Source: CAYFNK01 sp964393215 (GTDB lineage: Archaea > Nanobdellota > Nanobdellia > SCGC-AAA011-G17 > PNOQ01). From it: a DNA stretch of 64,000 bases. Shown here in pieces: positions 1 to 6,672 of the stretch. The stretch lies in the NCBI GenBank assembly GCA_964393215.1, contig CAYMSW010000001.1:8095-72094 (forward strand), read 5' to 3'. The notes below the pieces were generated by a model, which saw nothing but the letters and a program-made list of their open reading frames with translations, made no database searches and was not told the DNA's origin. Both the position numbers and the translations under genes were made by a program. The first letter of the stretch is position 1. Every line of letters begins with the position of its first letter.

Positions 1-1250
1 GAGGAAACGTCGTAATCATGGCTGCAACAAACAGAGCTAACTCAATTGATCCAGCATTAAGAAGACCAGGGAGATTCGATAGAGAAATAGTATTCGGAGT
101 TCCAAATGAAAAAGGAAGATTGACTATTTTACAAATTCACACAAGAAACATGCCTTTAGCAAAAGGAATCAACCTAAAAGAATTGGCAAAGTTAACACAC
201 GGATTTGTAGGTGCTGACTTACAAGCGCTAGCAAAAGAAGCAGCAATGTCTGCATTGAGAAAAGTACTGCCGGAATTAAACCTAAAAGAAAAAGGAAAGT
301 TGCCAACAGGATTTTTAGATAAAGTAAAAATTACAGAAAAAGATTTCCATGACGCACTTAAATTAGTAAGACCTTCTGCAATGAGAGAAGTTCTAGTAGA
401 AAAGCCAAACATAAGATGGGAAGATGTTGGTGGGTTAGAATCTGTAAAATCAGAACTAAAAGAAGCAGTTGAATGGCCGCTAAAAAATCCAGATTCATTC
501 AAGAGACTAGGAATCAAAGCACCAAAAGGAATCTTACTCTATGGTCCGCCGGGAACCGGTAAAACATTACTAGCTAAAGCAGTCGCAGGAGAATCTGAAG
601 CAAACTTTATAGTTGTAAAGGGACCTGAATTGATGTCCAAATGGGTTGGAGAGTCCGAGAAAGGAATTAGAAAAATATTCTCTAAAGCAAGAGAAGTTTC
701 ACCAACAATAATTTTATTTGATGAAATAGATTCAATGACTTCAATCGGTGGAGATACACATGAAGTAACATCAAGAGTGGTTTCACAGTTCTTAACTGAG
801 TTAGATGGTTTGGAAGAACTTAATGATGTTGTTGTAATTGGAACAACAAACAGACCAGATAAAGTAGACTCAGCACTGTTAAGACCAGGAAGATTCGATA
901 GGATACTTTTAGCTCCAGTTCCAGACAAAGAAAGCAGAAAACAAATATTTAACGTACACATACAAGGAATGAAATTAGCAAAAGATGTTGACACTACAAA
1001 ACTCTCAGAACTAACTGATATGTATTCTGGTGCAGATATTGATGCAGTTTGCAGGGAATCTGGAATGATCGCACTTAGAAAAGATCTGAACGCAAAAGAA
1101 ATCACAATGGGCAACTTCAAAGAGGCAGTAAATAAAATAAAACCTTCAATAACTGAAAACGATATCAAAAAGTACAAAGAAATTGAAGAGCAATATCTAA
1201 AAGTTGCAAGAGGAGCAGCAATTAGAGAAGCACAACATTACATGGGTTAA
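1..1250 (+). CDS. cdc48: Cdc48/p97-type AAA+ ATPase, 5'-truncated by window edge
   Basis: Hexameric AAA+ unfoldase that extracts and unfolds proteins for the proteasome. The frame is open from base 3, reading GNVVIMAATNR, the second region of homology of the first AAA domain, so the true start lies left of the window. The second AAA domain is complete: Walker A GPPGTGKT at 543-566, Walker B ILFDEIDSM around 711-740, and the arginine-finger region LLRPGRFDR near 880-900. It ends with a short helical tail. The TAA stop overlaps the stop of the convergent methionine aminopeptidase gene. Identity is very secure for a Cdc48-like protein; an N-terminal substrate-binding domain cannot be confirmed here. 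Confidence 0.95.
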   Translation, partial: GNVVIMAATNRANSIDPALRRPGRFDREIVFGVPNEKGRLTILQIHTRNMPLAKGINLKELAKLTHGFVGADLQALAKEAAMSALRKVLPELNLKEKGKLPTGFLDKVKITEKDFHDALKLVRPSAMREVLVEKPNIRWEDVGGLESVKSELKEAVEWPLKNPDSFKRLGIKAPKGILLYGPPGTGKTLLAKAVAGESEANFIVVKGPELMSKWVGESEKGIRKIFSKAREVSPTIILFDEIDSMTSIGGDTHEVTSRVVSQFLTELDGLEELNDVVVIGTTNRPDKVDSALLRPGRFDRILLAPVPDKESRKQIFNVHIQGMKLAKDVDTTKLSELTDMYSGADIDAVCRESGMIALRKDLNAKEITMGNFKEAVNKIKPSITENDIKKYKEIEEQYLKVARGAAIREAQHYMG

Positions 1251-2119
1251 AAAGTAGTCTGACCTTCACCAACAATTACAGTATTCTCAGCCTGTGAAAC
1301 CAAAACAGAAGGATCTTTCTCTTGTAAAACAGAATATTCCATCAACACACCTTCTCTAACTAAATTATTCACACCAACTGCAATTTGAAACTTGTTAAAC
1401 TTCTCAAGCAAATGTCTCTTAGCAAAAGGAAGTGTCTTAAAATTCTCAGTAACAAACTTCATTATATTTCTGGCTTGCATGTTCCTAACGTTCTTGATAT
1501 TCTGTAAACCGAATACCTCCGAACCCTTGCCTTCAACAACAGTCCCAGATCCAGTACTTGCGAAAGGCTCAATTGCAATCTTCTGTCCTTTCACTAACTT
1601 GGTACCGTCACCATTATCATAATTAGGAATGCTTGGAGAATCATGAATATTATACTCACCAAGACCGTGTCCACTCAGATTACGAATGGGAACAAAACCA
1701 GCAGATTCTATCTCTTTCCCAATAACAGAACCAACTTCAGAGAGCTTTATTCCTGGCTTAATAACTTCAATTGCAGCCTTCAAAGCATTTCTAGAGGCAT
1801 CCACTAACTTAGAATTTTTGCCCCCTAAATCAACTGTAATAGCGCAATCAGCTATACATCCTTCGATATGTACGCCCAAATCCAACTTAACTAAATCATC
1901 ATCACCGAACTTAGAATCGTCCCCAATCAAAGCATTATAATGGGCAGCAACATTATTCTTAGATAATTGTGTAGGAAAAGCCAATCTGCCACCAAGTTCT
2001 TTAATTTTGGCCTCAATCTTCTCAGTAACCTCAAGAACACTAGCCCCAGGTTTAACTAATTTAGAGCCATATTTTCTGGTTTCAGAAGCAATTTCTCCAG
2101 CTTTCTTCCATTTTTCCAT
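1247..2119 (-). CDS. map: Methionine aminopeptidase, type II
   Basis: Removes the initiator methionine from nascent proteins. The 290-residue length and pita-bread-fold motifs fit the archaeal/eukaryotic type II enzyme: an Asp metal ligand in LDLGVHIEG, a second Asp in CAITVDLG, the His of SGHGLGEYNIH, and a Glu-rich C-terminal part with IAIEPFAS. I chose the ATG at 2119 (MEKWKKAGEIA) because the in-frame extension to 2185 adds 22 hydrophobic residues absent from the family and would run into the divergent polymerase start. The gene is convergent with cdc48 and the two stop codons overlap. Confidence 0.93.
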   Translation of the reverse strand: MEKWKKAGEIASETRKYGSKLVKPGASVLEVTEKIEAKIKELGGRLAFPTQLSKNNVAAHYNALIGDDSKFGDDDLVKLDLGVHIEGCIADCAITVDLGGKNSKLVDASRNALKAAIEVIKPGIKLSEVGSVIGKEIESAGFVPIRNLSGHGLGEYNIHDSPSIPNYDNGDGTKLVKGQKIAIEPFASTGSGTVVEGKGSEVFGLQNIKNVRNMQARNIMKFVTENFKTLPFAKRHLLEKFNKFQIAVGVNNLVREGVLMEYSVLQEKDPSVLVSQAENTVIVGEGQTTF

Positions 2120-2138
2120 GGCAAGAAGACAATAATAA

Positions 2139-2151
2139 AACTTTAAAAACT
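2139..2151 (+). promoter_or_regulatory. TATA-like element upstream of polB
   Basis: An A/T-rich box (ctttaaaaac) lies about 25 bp before the polymerase ATG at 2172, the spacing expected for an archaeal TATA box driving a nearly leaderless transcript. It falls in the 52-bp gap between divergent map and polB. Confidence 0.4.
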
Positions 2152-2171
2152 TAATCCATAGTCTATACGCT

Positions 2172-4481
2172 ATGAAAGGGTTCATAATTTATCCAACATA
2201 CAGAGTAATGAAAGACAAATCATTCGTATTCCTATTTGGTAGACTAGAAAATGGAGAATCGTTCCTAACAATAAATCAATTTGACCCATATTTCTTCATA
2301 GAAACAAAAAACCAAAAGAAAGCAGAAAAAATAGCTAAAGATGCAAAATTCGAAAAAACAAATCTCACAAACTTCCAAAAAGAACCAGTAACAAAAATAA
2401 TAGTAAACTCACCAAAAGAAGTTCCAGGAATAAGATCTGAACTAGACAGACAAAAAATAAAAACATATGAGGCAGATATAAGGTTTCCAATCAGATTTTT
2501 GATAGATAATAATATACAAGGCTCACTAGATATAGATGGAGACTACGAAAGCAACGATTACGTTGACAGAATTTACAAAGACCCGGACATAAAGTCAGTA
2601 GATTACACACCAACAAATCTAAAGATATTTTCATTTGACATAGAATCAGACAAGAAAGGAAAACAACTATACTGCATCTCTGCTTATTCAAAGAATTACA
2701 AAAAATCATTCATAGTCTCAGACAAAAAATTCAGCAACTCGGTTTCCTGCAAAACAGAAGAAGAACTATTAGATAGATTCAGGGAAGAGCTGCTTAGTTT
2801 TGATCCAGACATAATCACTGGGTGGAATTTAATCAACTTTGATCTAAACATGCTAAAAGAAAGATTCAAGAAATACGAAATCCCATTCAACTTAGGAAGA
2901 GATAATTCAATTTCAAAATTAAGAATAGAACAAAACTTCTTTAGAACAAGCAAGGCAGACATTTCTGGAAGAGTGGTTTTGGACGGAATAGATCTAACAA
3001 AATCATCTTTCGTCAAATTGGACAACTACAGATTAAACACTGTAGCAAAAGGGCTTCTAGGAAAATCAAAGATAATAGAAAAAACAGGAAAAGAAAAATA
3101 CGAAGAAATAGATAGACTCTACAAAAAAGACCAAAAAAAATTAATTGAATACAACCTACTGGATTCTGAACTAGCATATGATGTAATCACAAAAACAGTT
3201 CTAATGGATTTAGCAATACAAAGATCAAAATTAACAGGAATGCCATTGGACAGAGTTAACGCATCTATAGCTTCTCTAGATTTCCTATACTTACAAAAAG
3301 CAAGAGAAAGAAAATTAGTAGCACCAACTGCAGATCCAAAAGAAAGAGAAACAAGAATAAAAGGCGGCTACGTAATGGAATCAAAGCCAGGAATTTACGA
3401 TAACTTAATTGTTTTAGACTTCAAGTCACTATATCCTTCACTTATCAGAACTTTCAACATTGATCCATCATCATATTTAGAAAAAAAGAAAAAAGGAGCA
3501 ATAGAATCTCCAAACGGAGCGTACTTCGATTCCAAAGATGGAATTCTTCCAGAAATTATTCCAAAACTTTGGGCAGCCAGAGACAAAACAAGAGAGAAGA
3601 AAGACGAAATTGGAAGATATGCAATAAAAATCTTAATGAATTCATTCTTTGGAGTATTAGCAAACCCTAACTGCAGATTTTATAACATAAAAATAGCAAA
3701 CGCAATAACTCACTTCGGACAAGAATTAATTAAAAATACAGCAAAAATGGTTGGAGAGAAAGGATACGAAGTAATCTACTCAGACACAGATTCTATTTTC
3801 ATAGACACAAAATCAGATTCGGAAAAAAAAGCAGGAGAAATAGGGAAGAAATTAGAAAAAGAAATTAACCAATTCTACAAAAAACACATAAAAAAAGAAT
3901 ATAACAGAGAAAGCCGTTTAGAATTAGAATATGAAAAATTGTATACAAGATTTATGATGCCCAAGATAAGGGGCAGTGAAGAAGGAGCAAAGAAGAGATA
4001 TGCAGGATTATTAAAAAAAGATGGAAAAGAAAAATTAGATATAGTTGGACTAGAATCTGTAAGAGGAGACTGGACAGAAGCTGCAAAGAAATTTCAACTA
4101 GAACTATTGGATAGAATATTCCACAAAAAAGAAGTTACAAAATTCGTTAAAAAATTCGTAGATGACCTAAGAGAAGGAAAATACGATGATGAGTTAATCT
4201 ACAGAAAGGCTCTTAGGAAGGGGCTAGAGGGATACAAAGTAAATACTCCTCATTTAAAAGCCGCCAGAAAACTAAAAAAAATAGATTCAAGCAAAATAGA
4301 GTATTACATAACAACCGATGGACCTGAACCAATACAAGCACTTAAACATAAAATAGATTATGAACACTATATCAATAAGCAAATAAAGCCAATTGCAGAA
4401 GCAGTTCTAGATTTTTTCGACACAAACTTTGATGAACTAATAGAAGGGAAAAAACAAACTAACCTATTTGAGTTTAACTAA
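2172..4481 (+). CDS. polB: Family B DNA polymerase with C-terminal PIP box
   Basis: Replicative/repair DNA polymerase with 3'-5' proofreading. In 769 residues it carries Exo I FDIES (about residue 155), Exo II GWNLINFD, Exo III YNLLDSELAYD, polymerase motif A DFKSLYPSL (about 416), motif B KILMNSFFG (about 487) and motif C YSDTDS (about 536). The catalytic acidic residues are all present. There is no intein, although motifs A and C are common intein sites in this family. The C-terminus QTNLFEFN matches the archaeal PCNA-interacting peptide (Q-x-x-L-x-x-F). A homing endonuclease gene follows 61 bp downstream. Length is normal for archaeal PolB. Confidence 0.97.
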   Translation: MKGFIIYPTYRVMKDKSFVFLFGRLENGESFLTINQFDPYFFIETKNQKKAEKIAKDAKFEKTNLTNFQKEPVTKIIVNSPKEVPGIRSELDRQKIKTYEADIRFPIRFLIDNNIQGSLDIDGDYESNDYVDRIYKDPDIKSVDYTPTNLKIFSFDIESDKKGKQLYCISAYSKNYKKSFIVSDKKFSNSVSCKTEEELLDRFREELLSFDPDIITGWNLINFDLNMLKERFKKYEIPFNLGRDNSISKLRIEQNFFRTSKADISGRVVLDGIDLTKSSFVKLDNYRLNTVAKGLLGKSKIIEKTGKEKYEEIDRLYKKDQKKLIEYNLLDSELAYDVITKTVLMDLAIQRSKLTGMPLDRVNASIASLDFLYLQKARERKLVAPTADPKERETRIKGGYVMESKPGIYDNLIVLDFKSLYPSLIRTFNIDPSSYLEKKKKGAIESPNGAYFDSKDGILPEIIPKLWAARDKTREKKDEIGRYAIKILMNSFFGVLANPNCRFYNIKIANAITHFGQELIKNTAKMVGEKGYEVIYSDTDSIFIDTKSDSEKKAGEIGKKLEKEINQFYKKHIKKEYNRESRLELEYEKLYTRFMMPKIRGSEEGAKKRYAGLLKKDGKEKLDIVGLESVRGDWTEAAKKFQLELLDRIFHKKEVTKFVKKFVDDLREGKYDDELIYRKALRKGLEGYKVNTPHLKAARKLKKIDSSKIEYYITTDGPEPIQALKHKIDYEHYINKQIKPIAEAVLDFFDTNFDELIEGKKQTNLFEFN

Positions 4482-4482
4482 G

Positions 4483-4498
4483 GTTGACACGTTGACAC
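4483..4498 (+). repeat. Tandem 8-bp direct repeat GTTGACAC x2
   Basis: Two perfect head-to-tail copies of GTTGACAC lie immediately after the polB stop and before the endonuclease gene. It could be a trace of an insertion or repair event at the polB/endonuclease junction. At this length chance is possible. Confidence 0.4.
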
Positions 4499-4512
4499 AG
4501 ACGCCAGTGAGC

Positions 4513-4522
4513 TATTTAAATT
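4513..4522 (+). promoter_or_regulatory. TATA-like element upstream of endonuclease gene
   Basis: The box tatttaaatt sits about 25 bp before the ATG at 4543, consistent with an independent, near-leaderless transcript for the endonuclease gene. Confidence 0.4.
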
Positions 4523-4542
4523 AAGTTTCTATAATTTGATTA

Positions 4543-5409
4543 ATGAAAAGAATTCCATGGAATAAAGGAAAAAAAGGATTACAAGTAGCTTGGAACAAAG
4601 GTTTAACGAAAGAGACAGACTCAAGAGTAAGAAAATATGCATCTAAACTTCCCAAGGCAAGAAAAGGAATGAAACTTTCTGAGAGCCACAAAAGGAATAT
4701 AGGAAATGCAATTAAAGGAAGAGTAGCACCAAATAAAGGCATTCCTACTTCAGAGAAAACAAAGAAAAAATTGAGTAAACTTCTTTTAGGAAGGAAAAAT
4801 CCATTCTATGGAAAAAAACATACATACGAAACAAGAAAAAAGATTTCATTATCTCGCATGGGCAAAGCTACAGGATCGAGAAACCCAAATTATATCGGGT
4901 TTGATATAGAAGAACATAAAGAGACAATAATAAACATGTACTGGTCTGGAATGTCTGCAAACGAGATAGGCAGAAAATATGCTATTACGGGATCAACAAT
5001 CTTAAAATATCTTAAAAATTGGAATATAAAACGCAGAAAAGGAGCATATGGATTTAGCGGACTATTATCATGTAAAGACAGCCATAAAGTAAGAAGTTAC
5101 CCAGAACTCATAATCGATAATTTTTTGCATGAAAATGGAATAAATCACGAAGTTGAAAAATCGTTTGATTTTAATAACAAAAAATACAAATGCGATTTTT
5201 ATTTACCTGATTTGAATCTTTTCATAGAATATTGGGGAATTTATCATAATGAGAATTATTTGAAAAGAAAGGAAATAAAACTAATTTTATACAAAAAATT
5301 AAAGCTAAATCTTCTATCAATAGAATGGGACGAAAATCCGATCGATAAACTAAAACCATTAATCCCCCTATGTGCCAAAAAACAGAAAGTATTAACAACT
5401 TTCAAGTAA
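4543..5409 (+). CDS. Free-standing homing-type endonuclease (NUMOD3 repeats, HTH, Vsr-like nuclease)
   Basis: Predicted DNA-binding nuclease of 288 residues. The N-terminal ~115 residues are Lys/Gly-rich NUMOD3-like repeats (WNKGKKG, GRKNPFYGKKHTYETRKKIS) that usually read DNA in GIY-YIG and HNH homing enzymes. Residues ~120-170 form a helix-turn-helix with NEIGRKYAITGSTILKYL. The C-terminal ~100 residues resemble the Vsr/PD-(D/E)xK fold: RSYPE, then CDFYLPDLNLFIEYWG, with a Glu, Asp, Glu set of candidate catalytic residues. It is not embedded in an intein or intron and stands alone between polB and the DGR. Polymerase genes are frequent homing targets, so polB or the adjacent locus may be its cleavage site. 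The nuclease subclass is an inference. Confidence 0.75.
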   Translation: MKRIPWNKGKKGLQVAWNKGLTKETDSRVRKYASKLPKARKGMKLSESHKRNIGNAIKGRVAPNKGIPTSEKTKKKLSKLLLGRKNPFYGKKHTYETRKKISLSRMGKATGSRNPNYIGFDIEEHKETIINMYWSGMSANEIGRKYAITGSTILKYLKNWNIKRRKGAYGFSGLLSCKDSHKVRSYPELIIDNFLHENGINHEVEKSFDFNNKKYKCDFYLPDLNLFIEYWGIYHNENYLKRKEIKLILYKKLKLNLLSIEWDENPIDKLKPLIPLCAKKQKVLTTFK

Positions 5410-5424
5410 CAACAGAATAGAAAC

Positions 5425-5433
5425 ATTTATAAA
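5425..5433 (+). promoter_or_regulatory. TATA box of DGR target gene
   Basis: The box atttataaa lies about 50 bp before the target ATG at 5479. This leaves a short leader that contains the ribosome-binding site AAGAGG at 5465-5470, 8 nt before the ATG. Confidence 0.45.
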
Positions 5434-5478
5434 CCAGAATAATTCTCAAAAATGTAAGAAATTCAAGAGGTTTAAACA

Positions 5479-6303
5479 ATGAAAGACTACAAATTACAAG
5501 GAAATCCAGTCGTAGAAACCCCAATCGTTGGAAATTTAATATACGATGAATTAGGGCAAGCAGTTGTAAGAAAAGTAAATGAACAATTTAAAGGCATTCA
5601 AAGAATAGAATATTCTCAAAAATTCAAGAAAAATCAAACAATTACACATTCAAACACTCCAAGAGCATTAGCAATTAATCAAATTTTAAATGAATTAGGA
5701 GTAAATGCTCATGTTTTATCACCAGAAGAAGTAGTTCAGTATTGGGATGCAATACCAGAAAGAGGAACAACTTATGCAGATACAAATGGTATTGTAGTTT
5801 TTCCAAACGAAGGACCAAACGAAATATTAAAACATAGAGTTTTAAGAATAGTGGGAAGAAATTCGATAGAGGATCCATTAGTTGTTTCTGAGTTAGGCGT
5901 TGAGAGAGACGATTCTTTGGAATGTGGTTTTACTTTCACAGAAACTGGAAATATTTTAGTTAGAGAGGCTCCATATCTAAAACAAGATGGAAGAGTTTCA
6001 TATAATTCAGAAAAAGGAGAATTAGAATCTTCAGAAGAAGGAGTAAAAATTTGGACTCCATCAAATCAATCAGGTCTCAGGAGGCTTTACCGTAGCGGGG
6101 TTGGCGGCCTTGTTGCTAGGTTCGATGATCTGTTGGTCGCTGGCGGGGATGGTCGGGTACAATTAGTACAAGACCCGCAGGGTCTTGTCGAAAAAATTTC
6201 TGAGATTCAACTATCTTTAAAAAGAAATAAAGATGCAAGAATTGCAGAAATAAATGAAAGACATGAAAAGGCTCAAAAATACCTGAAAACAGGTCAACTT
6301 TAA
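5479..6303 (+). CDS. DGR target protein containing the variable repeat
   Basis: A 274-residue protein of unrecognised family. No signal peptide or membrane segment is visible, so it is probably cytoplasmic. Residues 199-227 are encoded by the variable repeat: the template would read RNRNDELNARNDNLLNANENGR-like sequence, and the current allele reads RSGVGGLVARFDDLL. Thirteen residues (206-210, 212, 215, 217, 220, 222-224, 227) differ from the template-encoded version. Flanking residues GLRRLY and GRV-QLVQDP look like the conserved scaffold seen around DGR variable segments. Unusually, 47 residues follow the variable segment and end in a basic, probably helical tail (KNKDARIAEINERHEKAQKY is nearby). 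Upstream residues 1-198 may form the structural part of a ligand-binding domain; a C-type-lectin fold is possible but not shown. A Shine-Dalgarno-like AAGAGG precedes the ATG. Confidence 0.85.
   Translation: MKDYKLQGNPVVETPIVGNLIYDELGQAVVRKVNEQFKGIQRIEYSQKFKKNQTITHSNTPRALAINQILNELGVNAHVLSPEEVVQYWDAIPERGTTYADTNGIVVFPNEGPNEILKHRVLRIVGRNSIEDPLVVSELGVERDDSLECGFTFTETGNILVREAPYLKQDGRVSYNSEKGELESSEEGVKIWTPSNQSGLRRLYRSGVGGLVARFDDLLVAGGDGRVQLVQDPQGLVEKISEIQLSLKRNKDARIAEINERHEKAQKYLKTGQL
6074..6159 (+). repeat. DGR variable repeat (VR)
   Basis: An 86-bp segment inside the target gene aligns without gaps to 6554-6639 (offset exactly 480). Nineteen positions where the template has A carry G (14) or T (5) here; nine template adenines are unchanged. 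The only non-adenine difference is G to C at 6108. Differences begin at 6095 and continue to 6157, while the first 21 bp are identical. The A-to-G changes make this the most G-rich part of an otherwise AT-rich gene. This bias is the established hallmark of mutagenic retrohoming in DGRs. Confidence 0.97.
6168..6188 (+). promoter_or_regulatory. Hairpin/cruciform just downstream of VR
   Basis: A perfect 9-bp inverted repeat, ACAAGACCC (6168-6176) and GGGTCTTGT (6180-6188), has a 3-nt loop GCA and lies 8 nt after the end of VR, still inside the coding sequence (LVQDPQGLV). In the Bordetella phage DGR a hairpin a few bases past VR promotes target recognition. No such hairpin follows TR, consistent with one-way transfer from TR to VR. 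Confidence 0.8.
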
Positions 6304-6553
6304 TTTTTTATTATCTATATTTTTTTATATTATTTCTTTTTCATTAACAAAGTCCTAGCTTCATTATTTGGAGAATATCCTTCCTAAGGACAAACCTATG
6401 AAGAATAATGACATGGGCTACACGCTTGTTCATAAATACAACAAGAAATGTTGTAATGAAATACAATAAAGATAGTTAGTAGCTATAAAAGATGTGTTGG
6501 AAGCTCTTTCGCGAATACTAAATTTATGGTGAAAATAAAATATGAATAAGCTA
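6304..6553 (+). other. Non-coding leader between DGR target and TR; no avd gene
   Basis: These 250 bp hold no convincing open frame. They begin with a T-rich run (6306-6340) that may terminate the target transcript. Small inverted repeats follow: TCATTATT 6361-6368 with AATAATGA 6404-6411, TCCTT 6378-6382 with AAGGA 6386-6390, and CTTGTT 6425-6430 with AACAAG 6440-6445. TATA-like boxes occur near 6483-6490 (ctataaaa) and 6518-6526. The stretch could be the promoter and 5' part of the TR RNA. It is too short for the usual accessory protein gene avd. In such AT-rich DNA the stems could be fortuitous. Confidence 0.5.
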
Positions 6554-6639
6554 GTCTCAGGAGGCTTTACCGTAACAGGAATGACGAGCTTAATGCTAGG
6601 AACGATAATCTGTTGAACGCTAACGAGAATGGTCGAATA
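6554..6639 (+). ncRNA. DGR template repeat (TR), probably within a template RNA
   Basis: An invariant donor copy of the 86-bp repeat lies between the target gene and the reverse transcriptase, on the same strand. It has 28 adenines, concentrated as eight AAC/AAT codons when read in the target frame. Asn codons of this type are the classic substrate for A-to-N mutagenesis, because they access the widest residue range without stop codons. The 3' end of TR is 33 bp before the RT start codon, so TR is likely carried on the RT mRNA or on a processed leader RNA. Confidence 0.95.
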
Positions 6640-6672
6640 GTTCATGATATCGCTAGGACACATTTAATTAAG

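Noticed and set aside
2172..4481. Intein in DNA polymerase B
   Set aside because: Motifs A, B and C are uninterrupted with normal spacing; no splicing-domain motifs were found. Cdc48 (visible part) and RtcB are likewise intein-free.
6613..6672. TTG 6613 as the RT start codon, giving 20 extra residues
   Set aside because: It lies inside TR and would translate template sequence. GTG 6673 gives an N-terminus that resembles DGR RTs.
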